NCBI GenBank assembly: GCA_016795255.1
Contig: JAEUIB010000819.1
Coordinates: forward strand, 1 to 12,052
DNA length: 12,052 nt
Origin: Planctomycetota bacterium
GTDB taxonomy: Bacteria > Planctomycetota > B15-G4 > JADJEK01
Direction of reading: 5' to 3'
Position numbers and translations under genes: made by a program. This document shows, piece after piece, positions 1-9,699 of this stretch (position 1 is its first letter; each line of letters opens with the position of its first letter). The notes below the pieces were generated by a model. That model saw nothing but the letters and a program-made list of their open reading frames with translations. It made no database searches and was not told the DNA's origin.

Positions 1-71
1 TGATCGGGGACGGGGCGTCGGGGGGCGGCATCTCGCACCCCGCCGCCCTGACGTCCGGCATCTGCCTGTAA
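1..71 (+). CDS. C-terminal tail of an upstream gene (partial, unknown function)
   Basis: The left edge appears to cut a plus-strand gene. Reading from base 3, the frame gives 22 codons ending ISHPAALTSGICL and a TAA at 69-71. Every one of these codons ends in G or C, matching the third-position bias of the clear genes in this window. The other two plus frames do much worse: one stops at once and one has many A/T third positions. A perfect hairpin begins 25 bases after the stop, as expected for a gene end. The peptide is too short to assign to a family, and a minus-strand gene crossing this edge cannot be ruled out. Confidence 0.35.
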   Translation, partial: IGDGASGGGISHPAALTSGICL

Positions 72-96
72 TCGCGTATAAGGATTCGCCGTCCTG

Positions 97-133
97 ACGG
101 GGCGCCGACGGGGAGAACGCGTCGGCGCCCCGT
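97..133 (+). terminator. Perfect 14-bp stem-loop, candidate terminator of the upstream gene
   Basis: ACGGGGCGCCGACG at 97-110 is the exact reverse complement of CGTCGGCGCCCCGT at 120-133. The loop is 9 nt (111-119). The stem is very GC-rich, but no T-run follows (only TTGCG overlaps the end), so it is not a textbook intrinsic terminator. It sits between the probable gene end at 71 and the efflux adaptor start at 204. It could end the upstream transcript. If the efflux promoter lies at the A/T-rich TATAAG of 77-82, it would instead fold in the efflux leader RNA. The structure is directly visible; the role is inferred. Confidence 0.45.
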
Positions 134-203
134 TGCGTCGCTGGCACGCCGCGTCGCACGACGCCGAGCCGAACCTCGAAGGCCACGCGTACCGATCGCG
201 CCG

Positions 204-1439
204 ATGCCTGCTCTAATGCCCCGCGTCATGCGCACCGCATCACGACTCGCCATCGCATTCGCTCTGCTGCTGCCGTCGGGCTGCGACCGCAAGCCGGCAC
301 CGCCGGCGGCGGCGGCCTCCGCGCCGTCGCTCCCCGAAGTCACCGTGCAGCTCACCGTCGCGACGGAAGCCGTCTGGCCTCGCCAGATCGAGACCACGGG
401 CGAGTTGGACGTCGACGAACGCACGACGCTCGGCACGAAGGTGCCGGGCCGCCTCGTCGAGCTCGACGTGGACGTCGGGTCGGAGGTGAAGCAGGGCGAC
501 GTCGTCGCGGCCGTCGACGCCACCGACTACGAGCTGCGCGTGCGTCAGTCCGAGGCGTTCCTCGCGCAGGCGCGGTCGCTGCTCGGTCTGCCGGACGACG
601 GTGATTCCGACGACGTCGATCCGCAACGCACGACGCAGGTCCGTGAAGCGACCGCGGTGCTCGAGGAAGCCGCGGCGAGGAAGCGCCGCGCCGAGACCCT
701 GCGCGAGCAGGGCATCTCGACCGACGCCGAACTCGACGAGGCGAACGCCGCGGCCCGCGTCGCCGAGGAACGGCTGCAAAGCGCGCTGCAGGAGATCCGC
801 AACCTGAGCGCGTTGGTCCAGCAGCGACGAGCCGAACTCGCGATCGCGCGCCAGCAACTCGAGGACACGCGGATCCGCGCGCCGTACGACGGCGTGATCC
901 AGTCGCGACTCGCCGGTCGCGGCGACTACCTGCCGATCGGCACCGAGATCGTCACGCTGGTGCGCCTCGACCCGCTGCGGTTGCGCGCGAGCATCCCCGA
1001 GCGCAGCGCGACGCGGATCGCGGTCGGACAGCCGGTCCGGTTCACGATCGAAGGCGATCCGCGCACGCACGAAGGCGTCGTCGCGCGCATCGCACCGGAA
1101 CTCGATCGCGCCAGCCGCTCGCTGGTCGTCGAAGCCGAGGTCCGGAACCGCGATGCCGACGCGCACTATCGCCTGCGAGGCGGTCTGTTCGCGCAAGTGG
1201 CGATCGTGTTCGAGCCGAACGCGACGTCGATCGTCGTGCCGTCCGGCGCGGTCCGCTCGTTCGCCGGAGTCGATCGCGTCCTCACGGTGAAGGACGGCGC
1301 GATCGAGGAACGGCTGGTGAAGCTCGGCCGGCGCGCCACGGATCGCACCGAGATCGAGGACGGCGTTCGCGCCGGCGAAGTCGTCGTGTTGACGCCCGGC
1401 AATCTCGTCGGCGGCCAGCGCGTCCGCGTCGCGGAGTGA
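204..1439 (+). CDS. RND efflux periplasmic adaptor (membrane fusion protein), probable lipoprotein
   Basis: This adaptor should link the inner-membrane RND pump encoded next to it to an outer-membrane channel. Residues 10-26 form a signal peptide (basic start, then AIAFALLLPSG) ending at Cys27. That makes a lipoprotein likely, although Pro at the -3 position of the lipobox is not ideal. After a Pro/Ala linker, residues about 77-115 form the first half of a biotinyl-lipoyl-like domain (VPGRLVELDVDVGSEVKQGD). Residues about 110-220 are an Ala/Glu/Arg-rich alpha-helical hairpin. The lipoyl half resumes at DTRIRAPYDGVI (221-232). Beta-barrel and membrane-proximal segments follow to 411. This order and length are typical of the HlyD/AcrA family. 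The start could instead be Met9 (base 228), which gives a more compact signal peptide; neither start has a clear Shine-Dalgarno site. The next gene begins 3 bp downstream and is probably translationally coupled. The transported substrate is not deducible. Confidence 0.92.
   Translation: MPALMPRVMRTASRLAIAFALLLPSGCDRKPAPPAAAASAPSLPEVTVQLTVATEAVWPRQIETTGELDVDERTTLGTKVPGRLVELDVDVGSEVKQGDVVAAVDATDYELRVRQSEAFLAQARSLLGLPDDGDSDDVDPQRTTQVREATAVLEEAAARKRRAETLREQGISTDAELDEANAAARVAEERLQSALQEIRNLSALVQQRRAELAIARQQLEDTRIRAPYDGVIQSRLAGRGDYLPIGTEIVTLVRLDPLRLRASIPERSATRIAVGQPVRFTIEGDPRTHEGVVARIAPELDRASRSLVVEAEVRNRDADAHYRLRGGLFAQVAIVFEPNATSIVVPSGAVRSFAGVDRVLTVKDGAIEERLVKLGRRATDRTEIEDGVRAGEVVVLTPGNLVGGQRVRVAE
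1433..1436 (+). promoter_or_regulatory. Ribosome binding site setting the GTG start of the RND pump
   Basis: GGAG lies inside the last codons of the adaptor gene and 6 nt before GTG at 1443. It supports that non-ATG start, which also places the protein directly at the conserved N-terminus of RND pumps (cytoplasmic stub, then first membrane helix). The site overlaps the upstream stop region, which fits translational coupling of the two efflux subunits. Confidence 0.6.
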
Positions 1440-1442
1440 CGC

Positions 1443-4651
<3,209 letters not shown>

Positions 4652-4652
<1 letters not shown>

Positions 4653-4690
4653 GCGAGTCGTCGCGCCGGACGAGTCCGGAGACTCTCGCT
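4652..4690. terminator. Nested inverted repeat between converging genes, possible bidirectional terminator
   Basis: The 45-bp gap between the converging pump and kinase genes contains a nested structure. An inner hairpin CCGGA-CGAG-TCCGG spans 4666-4679. An outer pair AGCGAG (4652-4657) / CTCGCT (4685-4690) flanks it. No T-run is present on either strand. Position favours a shared terminator, but the stems are short and such repeats arise by chance in GC-rich DNA. Confidence 0.25.
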
Positions 4691-4697
4691 GCCGCGT

Positions 4698-7600
4698 TCA
4701 CGCTCGTGCGACGAGACGGAACCCGATGCTCGACGCCATCGTCGGCGCGCGGACGAAGTGCCGATATGCGGCGTGGAACGACTGCGCTCGCGGAGCATTC
4801 CACGCGCCGCCGCGCACGATGCGCAGATCGGGTGATTCCGGCACGACGTCCTTGCACCATTCGTTGAGGCTGCCGCCGAGGTCGAACGCGCCGTACGGCG
4901 ACTCGTCGACCGGGAACGACAGCACGGGCTCGAGGTCGGTCACCGGGCGCGCGTGCCGCGACTTCAGCCAGCTCGCGACGAAGTGGTTGCCGCAGACCAG
5001 CGTCCGGCCGTCCACGCCGCGCGCGGCCTTCTCCCACTCCAACGAGCTCGGCAGGTCGAACGTCAGCGTGGAGCCCGCGGCGCGCTCGCGCTCGGTGACC
5101 CATTCGGCGTACGCCTGCGCGGCATCGAAGCCGACGCCGTAGACCGGCAGCGACGCGAGCTCCGCGGGGACGACGAACGTCCCGTCGCTGGAGCGCTCGA
5201 GCACGCTGTCGCGCGCATCGCCGACGACGCGCGGCGCGAGCTCGCCGAGCTTCGCGCCGAACCGCGTGTGCGTGCGCGGCGAGTTCAGGAACAGCCCGTA
5301 CTCCGCGAACGTGACCTCGCGCTCCTGGATCCAGAACGGCGCGACGTCCGCCGTCGCGCGGATCACCGCGCCGTCGACGTCGAGATCGCCACCGAACGCG
5401 AACGGCCCGCCGGGCACGAACACGAACCCGGACGGTGTCGTGTCGACCGCCGCGAGCTCGACCGCGATCGCCGACCGGCCTTGGCGCTCGACGACGAACG
5501 GGACGCGCTGGGCCTCGCATCCGTCGGCCTCGACGATCGCGACGTACGAGCCGTGCTCGAGCGACCAGTCGTACGCGCCGGGCGCCGCTCCGCGTTGCGC
5601 CTCGATCGTCGCCTCGGCCGCGTAGAACGGCGCGCCGGTCGCGCGGACCGCGACGCCGTCCGCCAGCGTCATCGGAGCGACCTTGCCCGCCGTGTACGCC
5701 TCGACCGGCACGTCGCCGAGTTCGACGAGCCGCGCGGGACTCGCGACCTCGATGCCGGCCTCCGCGAGCGACGCTGCTTCCAACGCGATCTTCTGCGGTT
5801 CGGTCTGCCCGGGGACCGGGCGCGCGAACACGTACGCATGGCCGGCCGACGTCTTCGCCGGCAATTGTTCGTGGTACCAAGCTTCGAACGCGTCGCGGAT
5901 CGGGTGGCCGTCGATGCTCACGAGCTTGTCGAAGCGGGCGACGTCGCCGGCGCCACGCTCGACCAGCACCGTGTTGCGGACCGGCTGGCCCGCGACTTTC
6001 GTGATCGTGTCGCCGGGACGCAGCCCCTGACCTTCCTGGACGACACGCAGCACCCACGCGCCGTAGGGACGCGGCGGCGTGAACGAGCGCACGGCGATCG
6101 GCACGAGGCGCGGCTCGCCGTCCTTGACGACCGAGCGCTGATCGACGTAGCGGAACAGGTGGACGCGCGCGTTCGCCGGCGAAACCGTGAATGCGACGCT
6201 GCCGAGTCCGGCGAGTTCGTCCGCGTACTTGCGCGCCGCGTCGAGCCGCGCGACCCGCGGCGCGAGTTGTGCCGCGGCGCTCTCGTCGCGCTCCGCGACC
6301 GCAGCGCGCCACCGGTGCATCCAGAACTCGAGGTGGGCCGCATCGATTCGAGCGCGCGCATCGCCGAGCGCCATGTCGACGTCGATTCGCGCGGCCTCGT
6401 CGACGAGTCCGCGCATGCGGTCCTCGAGCTCGTCGACGCGCGCCGGCATCGCCGCGAGCTCGAGATCCAGCGCGGCGAACTGCTTCTCCTCGGCGGGCGT
6501 CAGCACGCGTTCGCCCATCGCGACGCGCAGAGCGTCGAAGGCGCGCTGCGACGTCGTACGGACCTCGAGCAGCGCCTTCGTGTCGAGCTCGGTCTGCTCG
6601 GCCCGCGATCCGAGCATCCCTTGGACGTAGAGGTGTCGCATGCTCTGCCGATCCCGGGCGACGCGTTCGTTGCCCGGGTCGAGTTCCGACGCCCGCGCGA
6701 ACAGCGCGTCGGTCTCCGTGTAACCCTTGGCTTCGAGCATCGACGTCCATTCGCCGACGAGCGCGACCGCTTGCTGACGTCGCTCCATCCGTTCGTTCCA
6801 GCGCGCGACGCCGAATCCGCAGCCGAGCACCACCACGGCGGCCGTGGCGAGCGAGACGAACGGATTGCGGCGCATCCACTGCCCCGCGCGCCGCATCGGT
6901 CCGGGTGGACGCGCTTTGATCGGCGCCAACGCGAGCAACGCCTCGAGGTCCTCGGCGAACTCGCGCGCGTTCGCGTAGCGCCGCGCCGGGTCCTTCTCGA
7001 GCGCCTTCTGCAGCACCGTCTCGACGTCGCGCTTCAGCAGCGGGTTCGATGCGCGCGGCGATTCCGGTTCGTCGAACAGGATGCGTCGCAGCACTTCCTC
7101 GACGTTCTGGCCGGGGAACGGCAAGCGGCCGGTCACGCATTCGTAGAGCGTCACGCCGAGCGCGAACACGTCGAGCCGGCCGTCCTGCGCGTCGAACTTG
7201 CCGCCGATCTGCTCGGGCGCGACGTAGTTCGGCGTGCCCTGGAACTCGCCGGTCTTCGTGATCGACGCCGACTCCTTCGAACGTGCGAGCCCGAAGTCGA
7301 GCAACAGCGCACGCTCGTCGGGCGTGATGCGGATGTTCGACGGCTTGACGTCGCGGTGCAGAACGCCCTGTTCGTGCGCGCAATGCAGCGCGCGTGCGAT
7401 CTGCGCACCGATCTTCAACGCGAGCGGCAGCGGCAGGGGCTTGCCGCCCTTCTGCTCGATCATCTCGTCGAGGCCGCGGCCGGGGACGAGTTCCATCACG
7501 AGGTACGGAACGCCCTTGTCCTCGCCGGCCGAGTACACGGTGACGATGTTCGGGTGGCGCAGCTTCGCGACGGCGTCGACCTCGCGATCGAATCGGCCCT

Positions 7601-7994
7601 TCGCCGCGCTGAATCCGACGAGCTCGGGGCGGATCACCTTCAAGGCGACCAACCGCCCGAGGAACTCCTGTTCGGCGAGATAGACGGCGCCCATGCCGCC
7701 CCTGCCGAGCAGTCGGATCAACCGGAACTCGCCGAGTCGGTCGAACGGGAGGCCCGAGTCGGCGAGCAACGGCGCTCGCGCGGCCTGGCGCGACGACGGG
7801 CGCTTCGTCGTTCGCGCGACCTTCGCCGCCTCGCGCAGCGCCGTCAGGTGTTCGCGCAACGCGGCGGCGTGAGCCGGATGCCGTTCGCACAACGCGTCGA
7901 GGTCGACGTCCTCGCCGCGCATCAGGCGGTCGACGCACGCGTCGTACAACTCCTCGAGCACCGAGTCGTCGCTGGCTTCGTTTCCGGTTCGCAT
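4698..7994 (-). CDS. Membrane Ser/Thr protein kinase fused to PDZ-like and FGE-like (sulfatase-modifying factor) domains
   Basis: This 1098-residue sensor kinase should phosphorylate Ser/Thr in the cytoplasm while its C-terminal two-thirds face outward. Residues 10-60 are an acidic/Ala-rich leader like those on planctomycete kinases. The kinase domain (about 90-350) is complete: glycine loop GRGGMGAVY (97-105), Lys119, Glu138, catalytic HRDVKPSN (213-220, Asp215), DFG (233-235), a Thr-containing activation loop (246-254) and APE (259-261). One membrane helix lies at about 379-397. Next come a helical, coiled-coil-prone region (400-590), a PEGA-like beta segment (about 598-640), a PDZ-like segment (GLRPGDTITKVAGQPVRN, 657-674) and a second PEGA-like segment (about 805-845). 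The FGE-like domain (about 855-1098) includes GGSLNEWCKD, RIVRGGAWN and GFRLV. In it, the two cysteines needed for formylglycine formation appear to be Ala and Val (AYRHFVR), so it probably binds a ligand or protein rather than oxidising sulfatases. Met4 is preferred as start because GGAGA lies 9 nt upstream; an in-frame ATG at 8003 would add three residues. Confidence 0.93.
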   Translation of the reverse strand: MRTGNEASDDSVLEELYDACVDRLMRGEDVDLDALCERHPAHAAALREHLTALREAAKVARTTKRPSSRQAARAPLLADSGLPFDRLGEFRLIRLLGRGGMGAVYLAEQEFLGRLVALKVIRPELVGFSAAKGRFDREVDAVAKLRHPNIVTVYSAGEDKGVPYLVMELVPGRGLDEMIEQKGGKPLPLPLALKIGAQIARALHCAHEQGVLHRDVKPSNIRITPDERALLLDFGLARSKESASITKTGEFQGTPNYVAPEQIGGKFDAQDGRLDVFALGVTLYECVTGRLPFPGQNVEEVLRRILFDEPESPRASNPLLKRDVETVLQKALEKDPARRYANAREFAEDLEALLALAPIKARPPGPMRRAGQWMRRNPFVSLATAAVVVLGCGFGVARWNERMERRQQAVALVGEWTSMLEAKGYTETDALFARASELDPGNERVARDRQSMRHLYVQGMLGSRAEQTELDTKALLEVRTTSQRAFDALRVAMGERVLTPAEEKQFAALDLELAAMPARVDELEDRMRGLVDEAARIDVDMALGDARARIDAAHLEFWMHRWRAAVAERDESAAAQLAPRVARLDAARKYADELAGLGSVAFTVSPANARVHLFRYVDQRSVVKDGEPRLVPIAVRSFTPPRPYGAWVLRVVQEGQGLRPGDTITKVAGQPVRNTVLVERGAGDVARFDKLVSIDGHPIRDAFEAWYHEQLPAKTSAGHAYVFARPVPGQTEPQKIALEAASLAEAGIEVASPARLVELGDVPVEAYTAGKVAPMTLADGVAVRATGAPFYAAEATIEAQRGAAPGAYDWSLEHGSYVAIVEADGCEAQRVPFVVERQGRSAIAVELAAVDTTPSGFVFVPGGPFAFGGDLDVDGAVIRATADVAPFWIQEREVTFAEYGLFLNSPRTHTRFGAKLGELAPRVVGDARDSVLERSSDGTFVVPAELASLPVYGVGFDAAQAYAEWVTERERAAGSTLTFDLPSSLEWEKAARGVDGRTLVCGNHFVASWLKSRHARPVTDLEPVLSFPVDESPYGAFDLGGSLNEWCKDVVPESPDLRIVRGGAWNAPRAQSFHAAYRHFVRAPTMASSIGFRLVARA

Positions 7995-8178
7995 GGCACG
8001 CATTCTCCGCGTCGGATCGCGCTTCGTGAACCGTCCAGGCGACGCCGAGCGTCGACTCCGACACGAATTCCCGCGATCACGGTGTCTCGCCCCCAGCGTT
8101 CTCGTCCGCTCGTCTCACAGCGTCACGGCGCCGACGTATACCGTCCCCTCGACCCCGAACCACTCCCGGATTCCCCCC
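7995..8178. other. Divergent intergenic region between kinase and amidohydrolase
   Basis: These 184 bases must hold the promoters of both the kinase (minus) and the amidohydrolase (plus). Third-position bias of the plus frame breaks down here, so the open frame extending upstream from 8179 is not coding. A TATACC at 8137-8142 lies about 37 nt before the amidohydrolase ATG and could be a -10 element. No convincing -35 partner is visible 16-18 bases further up. No operator-like palindrome stands out. Confidence 0.4.
8004..8008 (-). promoter_or_regulatory. Ribosome binding site of the kinase gene
   Basis: On the minus strand GGAGA ends 9 nt before the ATG at 7994 but directly abuts the in-frame ATG at 8003. 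This spacing makes 7994 the better translation start for the kinase. Confidence 0.5.
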
Positions 8179-9582
8179 ATGCTCCATCCCGCGCTCGTCC
8201 TGTTCGCCGCGCTGGCGGCGGACACTCCTTCCGATCCGGCCCTCGATCCGGCGGTGACGGTGTTCCGCCGCGTCCACGTCGTCACCGCGGACGGAGATCG
8301 CGTCCTCGAACACGCGACGGTCGTCGTCGCGAACGGACGCATCGAGTCGATCGGCGACGGCCGGTCGCTCCAACTGCCGCCCGACGCCCGCGTCGTCGAC
8401 GGCAACGGCGAGCGCTGGCTGATCCCCGGCCTCGTCGACATGCACGTGCATGTCCCACCCGACGACGGCGCGAAGAACGGCAGCACGTGGCGCGCGCTGA
8501 GCTTGCTGCTCGTCCACGGAGTGACCACCGCGCGCGGGCTGTTCGGGCACGCGTCGCATCCCGCGCTGCGCGACGCGATCGCCGCGGGAACCACACTCGG
8601 ACCGACGCTGTACGTCGCCGGGCCGGCGCTGCACGACGGCAATTGCGCGAGCTCGGAGGCCGCGCTCGCCGCGGTCGCGAGCCAACACGAGGCCGGCTTC
8701 GATCTGATCAAGTCGCACGAGGTCACGGATCCAGCCGTCTGGAGCACCGTCGCGACGCGCGCGCGCGAACTCGAGATGCCGGTCGCGGGTCACGTCCCGA
8801 ACGCGATCGGCCTCGATCGCGCGCTCGACGCGCGCCAACAGATCGAACACCTCGACGGGTTCGCGTACCAACTCCTGCCCGACCCCGCGGCGATCGACCC
8901 GTTCGGGCAGTTCCCGTCGCCGCAAGCGCTCGACGCGATCGACGCCGCGCGCATCGACCCGCTCGCGCGCCGCGTCGCCGATGCGGCGTCGTGGAACACG
9001 CCGACGCTGGCTCTGTTCGAGTTCCTGTCCGATCCGAGCCCGAGCGCGGAGTCGCTGCTCGCGCGCTCCGAAATGCGCTACGCGGCGAAGGGCGCGCGCG
9101 ACGCGTGGGCCAAGCAATGGGAACACCATCGCGAGATCATGGCCTCGCTGCCCGACGACTTCGGACCGCGGTTCGCGCGGATGCGCCGCAACCTCGTGCG
9201 AGCTCTCGACGCGGCCGGTGCGAAGCTGATGGCCGGCTCGGATTCGCCGCAGTTGTTCCAACTGACCGGATTCGCGCTGCATGCCGAGATCGAAGCGCTC
9301 GAGCACGCCGGGCTGTCGCCGCTCGCCGCCTTGCGCACCGCGACGTCGAACCCGGCCGAGTACCTGCGCTCGTGTCCGCGCCAGGGATCGGCGCGATGCG
9401 TCGCGCCCGACTTCGGCCGCATCGAGGTCGGGCTGCGAGCCGATCTGGTGTTGCTGCGCGCCGACCCACGCGCGACGGTCGCCAACACGCGAGCGATCGA
9501 CGGAGTGATGCTGCGCGGACGATGGCTCGATCGAGCCGCGTTGGATGCGTTGGCGAAACAGGTGGAGGATTCCGTCGACTGA
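8179..9582 (+). CDS. Metal-dependent amidohydrolase, imidazolonepropionase/prolidase-like, probably exported
   Basis: This is a 467-residue hydrolase of the amidohydrolase superfamily, which cleaves C-N bonds such as those of peptides or cyclic amides. A beta-sandwich half (about 26-82) ends in the signature LIPGLVDMHVH, giving metal ligands His89 and His91. Lys178 (in FDLIKSH) is a candidate bridging, carbamylated lysine. His205 (AGHVP), His224 (IEHLDG) and Asp355 (AGSDSP) complete the active site. The C-terminal sandwich returns at GRIEVGLRADLVLL (413-426). All expected ligands are present, so it should be active. The start at 8179 gives a short hydrophobic leader (LVLFAALAA) that may be a signal peptide, though it lacks a basic residue. 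Cys399 and Cys407 flank a small loop and could form a disulfide if exported. The frame is open further upstream, to 7993, but composition there is not coding-like. The substrate is unknown. Confidence 0.9.
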   Translation: MLHPALVLFAALAADTPSDPALDPAVTVFRRVHVVTADGDRVLEHATVVVANGRIESIGDGRSLQLPPDARVVDGNGERWLIPGLVDMHVHVPPDDGAKNGSTWRALSLLLVHGVTTARGLFGHASHPALRDAIAAGTTLGPTLYVAGPALHDGNCASSEAALAAVASQHEAGFDLIKSHEVTDPAVWSTVATRARELEMPVAGHVPNAIGLDRALDARQQIEHLDGFAYQLLPDPAAIDPFGQFPSPQALDAIDAARIDPLARRVADAASWNTPTLALFEFLSDPSPSAESLLARSEMRYAAKGARDAWAKQWEHHREIMASLPDDFGPRFARMRRNLVRALDAAGAKLMAGSDSPQLFQLTGFALHAEIEALEHAGLSPLAALRTATSNPAEYLRSCPRQGSARCVAPDFGRIEVGLRADLVLLRADPRATVANTRAIDGVMLRGRWLDRAALDALAKQVEDSVD

Positions 9583-9596
9583 TCGACCAGGTGTCC

Positions 9597-9633
9597 GAGG
9601 CGGCCCCGGCCCATTCACCGGGTTCACGGCCTC
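9597..9633. terminator. Weak nested inverted repeat between converging genes
   Basis: In the 117-bp gap after the amidohydrolase stop, GAGGC (9597-9601) pairs with GCCTC (9629-9633). Inside it, CCCGG (9605-9609) pairs with CCGGG (9618-9622). The stems are only 5 bp each and no T-run follows. It could end the amidohydrolase transcript, but it may be chance. Nothing else is recognisable between 9583 and 9699. Confidence 0.2.
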
Positions 9634-9699
9634 TGACGTACTTGGAAGTCGCGCGCGCGGACACGCCATCGACGATTCAGTGATCGCTCGCGTCGACGT

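Noticed and set aside
48..82. CTGACG (48-53) and TATAAG (77-82) as a sigma-70 promoter
   Set aside because: The spacer would be 23 nt, well beyond the usual 16-18, and the first element lies in the probable coding tail. TATAAG alone is too little to call a promoter.
7993..8178. N-terminal extension of the amidohydrolase by 62 codons
   Set aside because: The extension overlaps the kinase start, lacks the G/C third-position bias, and would bury the hydrophobic leader that begins at 8179.
4953..9683. A 1576-codon plus-strand open frame spanning the kinase and amidohydrolase
   Set aside because: It lies antisense to the kinase and out of frame with the amidohydrolase, both of which have full sets of catalytic motifs. 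Its product is low-complexity Arg/Asp-rich sequence.
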